Source: Psychrobacter sp. FDAARGOS_221 (GTDB lineage: Bacteria; Pseudomonadota; Gammaproteobacteria; Pseudomonadales; Moraxellaceae). Taken from it: a stretch of DNA of 64,000 nt. The stretch lies in the NCBI RefSeq assembly GCF_002313155.2, contig NZ_NWFK02000001.1, positions 2,542,001 through 2,606,000 on the forward strand, written 5' to 3'. Positions 19,432-28,861 of this stretch are shown here, piece by piece. A program made the translations under genes and the position numbers. Position 1 is the first letter of the stretch. Each line of letters begins with the position of its first letter. A model generated the notes under the pieces. The model had not been told where the DNA came from, did no database searches, and was given only the letters and a program-made list of their open reading frames with translations.

Positions 19432-19463
19432 AAAAAAGGTGCCAATAAGGCACCTTTTTTTAC
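19432..19463. terminator. Bidirectional terminator
   Basis: AAAAAAGGTGCC/GGCACCTTTTTT around AATAA, between the dioxygenase gene and the convergent RNA methyltransferase gene. Confidence 0.9.
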
Positions 19464-19494
19464 ATTCAGATTTAGAGCTAAGATTTGGCTATAG

Positions 19495-20328
19495 TTAGCT
19501 GTAATCTCTTTGACGTAAGGTCTCATACATACACAAGGCACCGGCGATAGCCACGTTGAGACTTTCTTGTCCATTAGGCTGCGGCAGAGCAACTGGTGTG
19601 GCTTGTTTCATAATAGCATCACACACGCCTTGGCCTTCATGACCCATCACCCAAGCTACCGGACGATTTAGATTTTGCTTATAGATGATATTATCGGTAT
19701 GTGAGCTGGTCGCATATACCGGTAAGCGGATATAAGACAATACTTCATCGGCTTCTATGCCTTCATATATGGTCAAGCCAAATTGTGCACCCATACCAGC
19801 TCGCATGGTTTTTGGTGACCAAGCTTGAGCGCTGCCTTTGGTAAAGATAACGATATTGATGCCCACTGCAGCTGCTGTACGCAGTAGGGTGCCGACATTA
19901 CCATTGTCCTGAACATCATTTAAGATAAGACAATCGGTGGTTATCGGTGCTTTTAGTGCATGCAAGTTATGCTCAGGCACATCAACAATAGCCATAATTT
20001 CAACGCCATTGCCTAAGCTAGTGATACCTTGGTAAACGCTGTCACTGACCACAGTGAGTTTATTGTCTAAATGATGGTTGGCAATTTCACCAAGCAATGC
20101 TTGTACTTCTGGGTGAGACAGACCGCTATAGGAAATGATAATTTGATTAGGGAAGTGTTTGGCTTGTAGAGCGGCCTCAATCAAATGTACGCCTTCAAGG
20201 ACGGTTTGACCGGCTTTTTTACGTTGGCGCGATTGGGTGAGTAGTGCTTTGGCTAATTTAACGGTTGGATTTTTATCTGAAGTGATAACGGGGTTGTTCG
20301 AGTATTTATTGGTGATGATATCGGTCAT
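19495..20328 (-). CDS. TrmH/SpoU family RNA 2'-O-methyltransferase
   Basis: A 277-residue SPOUT-class methyltransferase. An N-terminal substrate-binding region (KALLTQSRQRKKAGQTVLEGVHLIEAAL) is followed by the knotted SpoU domain. Its motif 1 is LNDVQDNGNVGTLLRTAAAVG, motif 2 VMGHEGQGV and motif 3 PLPQPNGQESLNVAIAGALCMYE. The family methylates ribose 2'-OH in rRNA or tRNA using S-adenosylmethionine; the exact site (RlmB-, TsnR- or YsgA-like) cannot be assigned. I set the start at ATG 20328 because homologous sequence begins there; an in-frame ATG at 20376 would add 16 residues and is possible. Confidence 0.85.
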   Translation of the reverse strand: MTDIITNKYSNNPVITSDKNPTVKLAKALLTQSRQRKKAGQTVLEGVHLIEAALQAKHFPNQIIISYSGLSHPEVQALLGEIANHHLDNKLTVVSDSVYQGITSLGNGVEIMAIVDVPEHNLHALKAPITTDCLILNDVQDNGNVGTLLRTAAAVGINIVIFTKGSAQAWSPKTMRAGMGAQFGLTIYEGIEADEVLSYIRLPVYATSSHTDNIIYKQNLNRPVAWVMGHEGQGVCDAIMKQATPVALPQPNGQESLNVAIAGALCMYETLRQRDYS

Positions 20329-20442
20329 TATTTGCTCATTTAAATTTAATATTGTGACAGACGTGGTCATAACCATTTAGGTTATGGTGTCTACTGTGAG
20401 TAGGGTAGCACATCATTAGTAAAAATGAGCAGATAAATAGTA

Positions 20443-20471
20443 ATCAGGCCTTACTAATGAGTAAGGCCTGA
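20443..20471 (-). terminator. Hairpin downstream of fbp
   Basis: CAGGCCTTACT/AGTAAGGCCTG around AATG is a strong perfect stem, 55 bp past the fbp stop on the minus strand. It has no good T-run, so it may be a Rho-dependent stop or 3'-end stabiliser. Confidence 0.5.
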
Positions 20472-20524
20472 AAATATGAGTAGGTTATGTTGTTTATATT
20501 GTTCAGAAACTTCGGAAGTTATGC

Positions 20525-21541
20525 TTATTGTGCATGTAGCGTTTGCACATGTTCAACTTCATTTTTTGCACCTAATACTACCGCAACACGTTGATGGATA
20601 TCGGTTGGTTCATAATCCATAATGCGGTTGATAGCATCGGTAGAAGCACCGCCTGCACGTTCAATAAGTAAGCTCATAGGATTGGCTTCATACATTAAGC
20701 GCAATTTACCGGCTTTGCTAGGATCTTTGGTGTCTTTTGGATAAATAAAGATACCGCCACGGCATAAGATACGATGCACATCACCGACCATGGCTGCTAC
20801 CCAGCGGGTGTTAAAGTTCTTGCCACGAGGGCCTGTTTTTCCTGCTAATAATTCATCAACGTATTGCTGCATTGGTGGTAACCAATGGCGATAGTTTGAT
20901 GCGTTAATAGCGTATTCTTGAGTGTCTTCATCGATGCCGATGTTTTTATTGATTAATAAAAACTCACCACTGTCTGGGTCCAAGCTAAACATAACCACGC
21001 CATCATCAATACCAACCTGCTGAGCAAGCTGTGGCGCTAAGGTAAAGGTTAGGATGACAGAAGAGGCGTATAGTAAGTAGCCTGAAGCCAGCTGCTCAGT
21101 TCCTTTTTGCAAAAAGTCGCTATCTTGCGCTGCTTGGCCTGGTTTGTTGTGTGGCAAAATAGAGAAGATAGTACCGGTAGGCATGTTAATATCTATATTT
21201 GATGAGCCATCTAGAGGGTCAAATAATACCAGTAAGCTGCCCTCTGGATGGGCGGCTGTGGCATGATCCAGCTCTTCACTGGCAACACCGGCACAATGTG
21301 CATTAGCGGCCAGTGCATCAAGCAATAGATCATTAGCAATGACGTCTAGTTTCTTTTGCTGCTCACCTTGTACGTTTTCTTGTCCCACTTCACCTAGGAT
21401 ATCCGCTAATGCACCTTTACGTAACAGCTGTGCAATGTCTTTGCCCACATTGGCAATGGTCTCGATCACTTCTGTGGTTGGCTGAATGTGCTGCGTATTT
21501 TTTGATTGAAAGGGCTGTAAATACTCAGTTAGGGTGGTCAT
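20525..21541 (-). CDS. fbp: Fructose-1,6-bisphosphatase, class I
   Basis: 338-residue gluconeogenic phosphatase converting fructose-1,6-bisphosphate to fructose-6-phosphate. Metal and phosphate motifs are [30 protein letters not shown], the substrate-binding [18 protein letters not shown], and [20 protein letters not shown]. Start ATG 21541 has AAGGA nine bases upstream. The gene diverges from pyrB. Assimilation of organic acids rather than sugars in this family makes gluconeogenesis central. Confidence 0.97.
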   Translation of the reverse strand: MTTLTEYLQPFQSKNTQHIQPTTEVIETIANVGKDIAQLLRKGALADILGEVGQENVQGEQQKKLDVIANDLLLDALAANAHCAGVASEELDHATAAHPEGSLLVLFDPLDGSSNIDINMPTGTIFSILPHNKPGQAAQDSDFLQKGTEQLASGYLLYASSVILTFTLAPQLAQQVGIDDGVVMFSLDPDSGEFLLINKNIGIDEDTQEYAINASNYRHWLPPMQQYVDELLAGKTGPRGKNFNTRWVAAMVGDVHRILCRGGIFIYPKDTKDPSKAGKLRLMYEANPMSLLIERAGGASTDAINRIMDYEPTDIHQRVAVVLGAKNEVEHVQTLHAQ

Positions 21542-21928
21542 GTTGTTTATCCTTAAGCGGTAATGGGTATGATAATAACAAACAAAAATTTATAATATGA
21601 CAAGCTTTTCTTTTTGAACGCTAATAAATCCGCTACACTATTGAGCTATGTTTTAATTTGACTAAATTAGTTAGCCTGAAACACTCAGATAGATAGCAGC
21701 GGTTAAACTTTGCAAAGTGTAGCAAAAACGAGTCAATATTTCTTGTGCTAGTTGATTATAATAGGCGTTAAACATCACAACAGCCAAAATATATACGCTA
21801 TTATTGATGAAAGATAAAGATACGGCTCATTAAGTCAGGTCTCGTTTGTTTTTCGCTTGCTAATCGGTACCCAAGGGTATCATTTTGCTTGCTCATATTG
21901 ATTTGTATAAAGGATGCGGATAACTACC
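21542..21928. other. Divergent intergenic region fbp / pyrB
   Basis: About 390 bp. A short hairpin GGTACCC/GGGTATC (21867-21883) lies about 45 bp before pyrB and is followed by ATTTTG, too weak to call an attenuator. I see no other structure. Confidence 0.4.
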
Positions 21929-23005
21929 ATGACAGATTCTAAAAAGACATCACAACAAGATATCGACGATCGAGCTGCTCAGCAAGCCGCTTTTGATCAT
22001 ACCACGGCTCGGTTAAATGCTTCTTTAAGTAAGCCTCAGCTGAATGAGGATGGCCATATTCGTCACTTTTTGGCAATAGAAGGTTTAAGCCGTGAGCAGT
22101 TAATGACTATTATCAAAAAAGCCGAATCCTACTTTGATGACAACGGACAACTGATTAACTGTCCTGAGCTTGAAGGCTGTACAGTGATGAACTTATTTTT
22201 TGAGCCATCAACACGTACCCGCACTACTTTTGAAGTGGCAGAAAAGCGATTAGGCGCTAATGTGCTTAATATCGATATTGCACGCTCTAGTACCCAAAAA
22301 GGTGAAAGCTTACGTGATACCTTGTGGAATCTACAAGCGATGACTGCAGATATCTTCGTGGTGCGTCATTCTGCCTCTGGTGCAGCACATTTTATGGCAA
22401 CTGAAGTGACGCCTGAAATTGCTATTATTAATGGCGGTGATGGATGGCATGCGCATCCGACACAAGGCATGTTAGACATGCTCACCATTTATCGAGAAGC
22501 GCCTCGTCCTTTTGAAGAGCTTTCTGTGGCCATTATTGGTGATATTAAGCACTCACGCGTTGCGCGCTCGGACATCAATGCATTACAGACATTGGGCGTA
22601 AAAGACATTCGTGTCATTGCTCCACGTACATTATTACCTAAAGGTATTGAGCGTTATGGCGTTTCGGTATTTGAAGATATTGATGAAGGTGTGGTCGACT
22701 GTGATGTGTTGATGGGTCTGCGTATTCAAAATGAGCGTATCGGCTCGCCTTTAATGGCAGGCTCAAGTGAATACTTCAAAAAGTATGGCATCACGCCTGA
22801 GCGCGTTGCTAAAGCCAAACCCGATGCGTTAGTTATGCACCCAGGACCGATGAATAGAGGGGTAGAAATAGCCTCTAGCGTTGCTGACGGACCTCAGTCT
22901 GTGATCTTAAAACAAGTGAATAATGGTATTGCTATTCGTATGGCGGTATTATCGCTTGCCATGCAAGGGCAGCGTGAATATCAAGCGCGTCGTCAGCTTG
23001 GCTAA
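21929..23005 (+). CDS. pyrB: Aspartate carbamoyltransferase catalytic chain
   Basis: Catalyses the first committed step of pyrimidine synthesis, carbamoyl phosphate plus aspartate to carbamoyl aspartate. The carbamoyl phosphate site is [15 protein letters not shown], followed by [32 protein letters not shown] and the aspartate-binding [12 protein letters not shown]. The [14 protein letters not shown] block is near the end. The N-terminal extension of about 45 residues is longer than in E. coli PyrB (311), as in Pseudomonas-type enzymes that need a pseudo-dihydroorotase partner, and such a gene follows. The start is ATG 21929 or 21914; the first has GCGGA seven bases upstream, the second sits on AAGGA itself, so 21929 is preferred. 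Confidence 0.97.
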   Translation: MTDSKKTSQQDIDDRAAQQAAFDHTTARLNASLSKPQLNEDGHIRHFLAIEGLSREQLMTIIKKAESYFDDNGQLINCPELEGCTVMNLFFEPSTRTRTTFEVAEKRLGANVLNIDIARSSTQKGESLRDTLWNLQAMTADIFVVRHSASGAAHFMATEVTPEIAIINGGDGWHAHPTQGMLDMLTIYREAPRPFEELSVAIIGDIKHSRVARSDINALQTLGVKDIRVIAPRTLLPKGIERYGVSVFEDIDEGVVDCDVLMGLRIQNERIGSPLMAGSSEYFKKYGITPERVAKAKPDALVMHPGPMNRGVEIASSVADGPQSVILKQVNNGIAIRMAVLSLAMQGQREYQARRQLG

Positions 23006-23217
23006 GGCAAGACTGCCTATAATTAGATACTAGCTAGCCAACGTTTATTGACGCTTTACTAAGGTGTTATTCAACACAATAAAAACGATACATATTCAGC
23101 GTTAAATGAATAATACCCCTTAGTAACGACCTTTAGAGTCATGAGTCATTCTTATTAACCCGGGCTAATTATCGGCTATCACAGCCAATTATTGGCTAAT
23201 AATGAACTGGATTTATC

Positions 23218-24369
23218 ATGCTAAACCTACTGCCCAACACTTTTACCCAACCAAATATTGATGCCAAAGAAGGCCATTGGTTATTGCCGCCACTGGTTGA
23301 TTTATGTGCCCGTTTACGTGAGCCAGGCCGACAGCAACATGGCACCTTAAAATCAGAAGGCGCTGCTGCACGTGCCAATGGCTTTTTGCATGTGGTAACA
23401 CCGCCAGACACTGACCCTGTATTAGAAAATGGTTCTTTGCTAAAAGGGCTACGTGAGCGTGCTAAGCAAGATGGTGGTATTTATCTGCATATTTTAGGCG
23501 CATTGACAGATGGCCTACAGGGTGAGCGCCCAGCCAGTATTGCTGGTCTAAAAAAAGGCGGCTGTATCGCTGTAACTAACGCCGGACGTCCATTTACCAA
23601 TGATTTGGTTATGCTGCGCACATTAGAATATGCAGCAACCTTTGATCTGAAAGTATTCTTTTATCCTAATGAACCAAGTCTTGCGAAAGGCGGGGTAGCG
23701 CATGAGGGCTATATCGCCTCATTCCACGGCTTGCAAGGTATCCCTTGGCTGGCAGAGACAGTTGCTTTGTCTACACAGTTATTGATGGTTGAAGAGACGG
23801 GTATCGCTGCGCACTTTAGTCAGTTGACTTGTAAATCTTCTGTTGAGCTTATGCGTTGGGCAAAAGGCAAAGGTTTACCTGTGACTTGTGATGTGGCGAT
23901 GCATCAGTTGCATTTGACGGATGACAGTCTAGAAGGCTTTAATGCTCAGGCATTTGTATTGCCACCACTGCGTAGTAATACCGACCAAAAAGCATTACTT
24001 AACGCTCTGCAAGACGGCACCATCGACGCCATTTGTAGTCATCATGAGCCATTAAACGATACTGCTAAAAAAGCACCATTTGCTGAAACCACACCCGGTA
24101 TTTCGAACTTTGATACCTTTATGGCATTAGGCTGTAAGCTGGTTGCAGATGGCGTATTGACCCCTGAGCAATTGGTAGACAAAATCTGCCTAGCACCAGC
24201 ACGTATTGCAGGTATTGAGCAGAGCTACAATGACATAGGCGGTGCTGTATTGGTTGATCCTAATCTACAGTGGCAAGTAACACGTGATAGCATGTTGTCT
24301 AAGGGTAAAAACACGCCTTTCTTAAATGACACATTGCAGGGCAAAGTAGTGGAGACTTACTTTGACTGA
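23218..24369 (+). CDS. pyrX: Dihydroorotase-like non-catalytic partner of PyrB (PyrX/PyrC')
   Basis: A 383-residue amidohydrolase-fold protein related to dihydroorotase but with lost metal ligands. The usual DxHxHxREPG is here DLCARLREPG, with Cys30 and Arg32 in the histidine positions. The catalytic Asp of the DHAPH block is replaced by Ser274 in ICSHHEP. Residual family words are GGCIAVTNAGRP, MHQLHLTDD and TPGISNFDT. In Pseudomonas, such a PyrC' protein forms a dodecamer with PyrB and is needed for carbamoyltransferase activity while having no dihydroorotase activity itself. It follows pyrB by 212 bp. An active pyrC must be elsewhere. Confidence 0.9.
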   Translation: MLNLLPNTFTQPNIDAKEGHWLLPPLVDLCARLREPGRQQHGTLKSEGAAARANGFLHVVTPPDTDPVLENGSLLKGLRERAKQDGGIYLHILGALTDGLQGERPASIAGLKKGGCIAVTNAGRPFTNDLVMLRTLEYAATFDLKVFFYPNEPSLAKGGVAHEGYIASFHGLQGIPWLAETVALSTQLLMVEETGIAAHFSQLTCKSSVELMRWAKGKGLPVTCDVAMHQLHLTDDSLEGFNAQAFVLPPLRSNTDQKALLNALQDGTIDAICSHHEPLNDTAKKAPFAETTPGISNFDTFMALGCKLVADGVLTPEQLVDKICLAPARIAGIEQSYNDIGGAVLVDPNLQWQVTRDSMLSKGKNTPFLNDTLQGKVVETYFD

Positions 24370-24838
24370 GGAGCCGCCACAGGTTAGTGGTTCTATTAAA
24401 GCAGTCACATTATATGAGATCATTAAAGGGGTTGGGGCAATACTGATTGCCCTTGCTTTATGGAGCTACCACAGTCAGGTGTTGGTATTTATTGATGATG
24501 CCAATCAGGCCTGGGTGACTCGCTTTGGCAACCTGTTTGAAGTCCAGGTAGACAGCCTAACTCGCTTGGCACAGCGAGGGGCTGAAAACTGGCAGCTGTT
24601 TATGTTGATCATTTTTGGTTATGCCGGTCTGCGCTTTATTGAAGCTTATGGCTTATGGCGTGACAAAACCTGGGCGTATTGGTTTAGCCTTTTGGGTTAT
24701 GGCTTGTTTTTACCACTAGAGTTTTATTATGTGATTGTGCGCCCGTTTGATTGGTTTAAGCTTGGCGTTTTAATATTAAACATCGTCGTGGTGTATGTGG
24801 TCTATCGACAGATGCGACACAAAGGCTTGATTTCTTGA
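24362..24838 (+). CDS. DUF2127 family membrane protein
   Basis: A 158-residue integral membrane protein with about four hydrophobic segments: IIKGVGAILIALALWSY, LFMLIIFGYAGLRFIEAYGLW, YWFSLLGYGLFLPLEFYYVI and LGVLILNIVVVYVVY. The LRFIEAYGLWRDKTWAYWF region matches DUF2127. Function is unknown. The start is a TTG at 24362 that overlaps the end of pyrX by 8 bp and has GGAG seven bases upstream; no ATG is available near the N-terminus, so translation is probably coupled to pyrX. Confidence 0.8.
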   Translation: MTEEPPQVSGSIKAVTLYEIIKGVGAILIALALWSYHSQVLVFIDDANQAWVTRFGNLFEVQVDSLTRLAQRGAENWQLFMLIIFGYAGLRFIEAYGLWRDKTWAYWFSLLGYGLFLPLEFYYVIVRPFDWFKLGVLILNIVVVYVVYRQMRHKGLIS

Positions 24839-24875
24839 GCGCTTCTTTTATTTGGCTTGGATTATTGGATTAGCG

Positions 24876-24911
24876 CGGACTATCAGACTAGCTCGGACTA
24901 TTAGGCTAGTT
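24876..24911. repeat. Tandem 18-bp repeat
   Basis: CGGACTATCAGACTAGCT is followed directly by CGGACTATTAGGCTAGTT. The second copy overlaps the stop codon of the SGNH hydrolase gene, so it contributes its last residues. Confidence 0.7.
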
Positions 24912-25695
24912 CGCCATCTTCGACTAGCTGTGCTAGTGTTTTCGCCAGTTTTAACGCTAAGAATGAATAGGCGGTTGAGTTGGGGTGAAAGCCATCGATC
25001 GAAAACAGCTCATCTGCCGTTAAGCCAGTGTTTTCAAACTGCATGGGTAGTGCCAATACCTTGTCATATTCTTGGCAAACTTCATTCAGCTTTTGATTCA
25101 TTAACGCCGTTTTCGCTCCCAAAAATTGGTTTAACGGACGCGGAATGGCTGGCATGTGCTGCATTGGCGGTAAGCCTGGGAATAGCACGTAGCGGGCACC
25201 AAATTTGCGTTTGCTTAACTCAATAATCTCTCTTAACTGTGCTTGCCACTGAGTGGGGGACACATTGGCGGTGGTGTCATTAACACCGACCAATACAATC
25301 ACCACATCCATCGGTGTTTTTGGAATAGGTAACACGTATAGCCGACGCAGCACATCATAACTGGTATGCCCAGAGGTGGCATGTAGTGACCAGTTAATAT
25401 GGGTGTAATTGTCCGTTATTTGTGGCAGCGTCTGTAGATGGTTTAATAAATGACCGACTAAAGCGTTATGCTGAGAGTCAACGCCCACACCCGCTGCTGA
25501 AGAATCGCCTGCCATCATAAAAGTAAGCGTTGATGTGTTATCAGTTTCGGTATTTGGCTTTGATGATGCCAACTCTAAGCTGCCGTAGCGCTCACCTTCT
25601 GCTTCTGGCAAACGTACTGCAGTGCGCTTTAGCTTTAAGCCCTGATAAAGATAGATCGGGGCAAGAACAATGTCTTTTTTTTGCATAAAAATCAT
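24901..25695 (-). CDS. SGNH/GDSL-family hydrolase (esterase-like)
   Basis: A 264-residue serine hydrolase of the SGNH fold. Block I with the nucleophile is AGDSSAAGVGV, block III is VGVNDTTANV with the oxyanion Asn, and block V is DGFHPNSTAY with catalytic Asp and His. Family members are lipases, esterases or acylhydrolases; the substrate is not predictable. A short N-terminal region (VLAPIYLYQGLKLKRTAVRLPEAEG) resembles that of a small bacterial subgroup, and no cleavable signal peptide is evident. Start at 25695 or 25686. It is convergent with the DUF2127 gene and has no visible terminator between them. Confidence 0.87.
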   Translation of the reverse strand: MIFMQKKDIVLAPIYLYQGLKLKRTAVRLPEAEGERYGSLELASSKPNTETDNTSTLTFMMAGDSSAAGVGVDSQHNALVGHLLNHLQTLPQITDNYTHINWSLHATSGHTSYDVLRRLYVLPIPKTPMDVVIVLVGVNDTTANVSPTQWQAQLREIIELSKRKFGARYVLFPGLPPMQHMPAIPRPLNQFLGAKTALMNQKLNEVCQEYDKVLALPMQFENTGLTADELFSIDGFHPNSTAYSFLALKLAKTLAQLVEDGELA

Positions 25696-25895
25696 GGTGT
25701 TACTTACTCTTGAAGATGGTTGCTCATAGCGTTATTTCTTAAGCATTTATACATTAATAGGCATATATACACTACTAAGTATTTACACACTAAGATTAAA
25801 CGCTATGAGCAGCGCTATCATAATCGACTACTGCACCCAGCTTAAGCTAAGCGTGGTGTTAGTAATCAACGGGCATTAAATTCTAAATGCTTATA

Positions 25896-27293
25896 CTACC
25901 AACCAGTACGCTCGCGGATTCGGGTTAAATTATCATCAACCAACAGTTTACCGTTTACAAACACGTCTTGTAGCAGGTTGTCAGAGGCATCCGATAACTC
26001 GCTCTCTTTGATTGTTTTGATATCACCATTGGTCTGTTTGATTAATGCTAAGCGTCCTTTTTTCGAGCGTTTAGAACGGCTGGTAATCGGGTCTTTGAAA
26101 ATCTCTTTCCATTCCCCGTTAATCTGAATCGCACTGGCTTTCATGGCCCAGCTCATGGTGTCGCGGTTTACTTGTTGAAGTAGACCACCGCCCATACCAA
26201 AGGTGACGTTATCTGCGCTAAAGCCGGCTTGCATAATAGTGTTTAGTATTTTGCCTAGAGTATATGGGCTGATACCATCGCCTTGAATCAGGCGCACACA
26301 GTCGGGAAGCACTTTGTAGCCTTTGCTATTAACTGTAGTGCCAAATTTCACAGACAGTCTTTCTAATGCTTCACGCACAACCTTGGCAGGATCACCACTG
26401 TCGGGACGAATAACCAAGGTACCGCCCATGGTTTGAATTTGCTCTTTCAGCGCATCACCCCAGATATTATCAATGGCATTCCATAAGTCGTAGCTATCAG
26501 ATACCACAGCGACAGTGTGACCTTCGCCACCAAACTGCTGCAGCATATTGGCAAATGCTTGTTGCTCATGTTCCCGGCCCCAAGCCGTCATGGTGCTGTG
26601 CTCAGCAGCTGGGATAGAGAAGGCAGGCATGTCTTTGTCCATACCATACCAACGGCTGGCAGCAACTAAAGCTGTCATGCTGTCGGTACCTGAGAAGTTA
26701 ACCAAATGTGCCAAGCTGCCTAAGGCAACGGTTTCCATACTAGATGCGCCACGCGCACCAAAGTCATGTAGCTTGAAGGGTAGGCCGGCTGTGCTGTCTG
26801 CCGATTTTTCTAATGCAGCCTTGATAATATTTTTACAGTAGTATGACAGGCTTGCCACAGTAGAGGGATACCAAATTGCTCTTAAAATCGACGTTTCAAG
26901 ATAGCTTGGCAGCCAATAAAACTCAGGGTCTGTGTTGATAATCTGACAGACCACATTAGAGACAGGAATAATACTGCCTTCAGGAACTGCCTGAATACGA
27001 ACGGGTAGATAACCACCATGCTTCTCAACCAAGCGCTCCCAACCCTGTCGATTAAAGGGAAGACCATGGGCGGTAATGACGGTTTCTGCTTCATCAATAT
27101 CAGCAACAGTAATTGGCTTGGCCAGATATTCTTTAATATAAGCTTGAAGCCCAAAAAACAGCACGTCAATATCGCCTTTACGCGCTTCAACATAGCTTGA
27201 CATATACTCACTGTTAGGCGGATATTGCAGCCAATGCGAGGTTTTATAGCTGTCGGCATTTAAGATAAGGTTAGTTAAATTGCTAGTGTACAT
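25896..27293 (-). CDS. nadV: Nicotinamide phosphoribosyltransferase
   Basis: 465-residue enzyme that makes nicotinamide mononucleotide from nicotinamide and PRPP. It aligns over its length with human NAMPT: NLILNADSYKTSHWLQYPP, LHDFGARGASSMETVALG, the phosphohistidine block PAAEHSTMTAWG, VVSDSYDLWNAIDNIWG, LVIRPDSGDP, RLIQGDGI, FGMGGGLLQ and RSKKGRLALI. The start is ATG 27293, since GAGGAG is seven bases upstream; a GTG directly before it is rejected. The next upstream gene is nadM, with which it forms a non-deamidating NAD salvage route (nicotinamide to NMN to NAD). Confidence 0.97.
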   Translation of the reverse strand: MYTSNLTNLILNADSYKTSHWLQYPPNSEYMSSYVEARKGDIDVLFFGLQAYIKEYLAKPITVADIDEAETVITAHGLPFNRQGWERLVEKHGGYLPVRIQAVPEGSIIPVSNVVCQIINTDPEFYWLPSYLETSILRAIWYPSTVASLSYYCKNIIKAALEKSADSTAGLPFKLHDFGARGASSMETVALGSLAHLVNFSGTDSMTALVAASRWYGMDKDMPAFSIPAAEHSTMTAWGREHEQQAFANMLQQFGGEGHTVAVVSDSYDLWNAIDNIWGDALKEQIQTMGGTLVIRPDSGDPAKVVREALERLSVKFGTTVNSKGYKVLPDCVRLIQGDGISPYTLGKILNTIMQAGFSADNVTFGMGGGLLQQVNRDTMSWAMKASAIQINGEWKEIFKDPITSRSKRSKKGRLALIKQTNGDIKTIKESELSDASDNLLQDVFVNGKLLVDDNLTRIRERTGW

Positions 27294-27441
27294 CACAGAA
27301 CTCCTCTGCTTGATGGTAAGACACTCAATAAGTGAGTGCCATTTAAAGACCCGCGGCGTCTATCGCTTAGGGTAGGTATAAAAGGGGTGCTCAACAAAAA
27401 TTGCCAAGCTATAAATAAATTAAACGCACGATAGGCAGTCA

Positions 27442-28503
27442 TTATAATCCCACCATTTTGGTAATGATGGCGTAATGGTCTTCGAACATTTTTTTCGCAT
27501 CAAGTTCCGCTAAAGGTAACCAAAAGGCTTTTGCGGCATCATCACCGCCTTTCACTTTCGGCAAACCTTTGGCATCATTTTTTAGATGGAAATAAAATGC
27601 TTGAGTGATGGTGCGGCCACGTGCTGAGCGATACGGATCGTCAAAGGTATGTTGGCTATGACGTGATCCTCTAAGCACTGGCTCTGGCACTTTGAGCTTG
27701 GTCTCTTCTCTTAACTCACGAATACAAGCATCTAACAAGGTCTCTTTTGGATCAACGAAGCCGCCAGGCAATGCCCACAAGCCTCGACCTGGCATACTGC
27801 GGCGTTCAACCAGTAAGATATGCCCAGATTGAACAACCACCGCATCCGTGGTCATAAAGGTTGGCGGATAAGGGGTGTCTTGCCACTGCTTTTTGTAGTT
27901 GTCGATGAACCAAGCTTCTTCATGCAGCTTTTTATAGTCTTCGGTGTGCTTAAAGTCTTCTAGCACTGAGCGCGTCGAGTCTGGAGTACGCTCACCAGTA
28001 GGGGTGGCGCCCATCAGATAGCCTTCACGAATCGGGGTTGACGATAAGTTTTTGTGATTCGGTACTGAAATAGACTGCCAATTTGGGAATAAAGATAAAT
28101 AGTAAGAGGAGCTGTCTTTGGAGTGACCAATTAAAGCCACATCTTTGCTGATGTCGCCTGTGACTGAGCGCACGGCTGCCTGTACATACTGAAGCCAGCG
28201 TGTGTCATTATATAAGGCATCATTAAGACCGACGCAGTGAATACGCTTTGCCTCTTTTTCAGGGAAGGCGCCTTTGATCATTTTAGTGCGCTCTTCTACC
28301 GTAAACGGGTTACGAAGGCTTCTGGGCAGGTTGGCTGAACCGACCAAGATAATAACATGCTCGGCTCGGCTAAGTGCTTCATCAATGACGGCTTTGTGCC
28401 CTCTGTGAAAGGGCTGAAAACGTCCGATAAATACCAAGTATTTATAACGCTGTTCCGCTTCTTTTGTCGCTTCGGTTAAGCTTTGGTCAGATAACGCACT
28501 CAT
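27442..28503 (-). CDS. nadM: Bifunctional NMN adenylyltransferase / Nudix hydrolase
   Basis: 353-residue fusion. Residues about 16-185 are a NadM-type nucleotidyltransferase with the HxGH motif in FIGRFQPFHRGH and the second block STPIREGYLMG. The C-terminal half (about 205-350) is a Nudix domain, with the Nudix box GGFVDPKETLLDACIRELREET. The N-terminal half converts NMN plus ATP to NAD; in homologues the Nudix part degrades ADP-ribose. The start is ATG 28503 with TAGGAG eight bases upstream, 15 codons inside the longest open frame. It is followed by nadV after 148 bp in the same direction. Confidence 0.95.
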   Translation of the reverse strand: MSALSDQSLTEATKEAEQRYKYLVFIGRFQPFHRGHKAVIDEALSRAEHVIILVGSANLPRSLRNPFTVEERTKMIKGAFPEKEAKRIHCVGLNDALYNDTRWLQYVQAAVRSVTGDISKDVALIGHSKDSSSYYLSLFPNWQSISVPNHKNLSSTPIREGYLMGATPTGERTPDSTRSVLEDFKHTEDYKKLHEEAWFIDNYKKQWQDTPYPPTFMTTDAVVVQSGHILLVERRSMPGRGLWALPGGFVDPKETLLDACIRELREETKLKVPEPVLRGSRHSQHTFDDPYRSARGRTITQAFYFHLKNDAKGLPKVKGGDDAAKAFWLPLAELDAKKMFEDHYAIITKMVGL

Positions 28504-28861
28504 GGGGCTGCTCCTACAAGACAAGCAATTTATTAGTATCAAACACATAAACCGGCGTTGCTTATTGGTTTAATGACCGGCTTATTTTAGGAGGACTATA
28601 TTGACATATTAAAGACCTTTATGGCAATTATAAGTATTGTAATTGTTATTTATTAAATACAGCATCATTTATTGAGAGCCGCATCGATGAGCTGGCATCA
28701 AAAAACCCCTTAAATACTGATTTAAGGGGTTGGTGTTAATCGAGGCTATGTTCTAACTTCTATATTAAGCTTCTTACAAGTATTAACTAATTAACAATAT
28801 TAAGCATTGTATTAAGTTTAAATGTTATAAAGCCAGAAGTTCATTACTAAACTAATAAACC
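28504..28861. other. Intergenic region nadM-GST gene
   Basis: About 360 bp holding a terminator for the GST gene (28699-28731) and, presumably, the nadM promoter toward 28550-28640. No gene is seen. Confidence 0.5.
28699..28731 (-). terminator. Terminator of the GST gene
   Basis: On the minus strand AACCCCTTAAAT/ATTTAAGGGGTT with loop CAGT, followed by T's. Confidence 0.8.

Noticed and set aside
21867..21883. Attenuator before pyrB
   Set aside because: The hairpin is short, includes a wobble pair and is followed by only ATTTTG; no leader peptide is visible.
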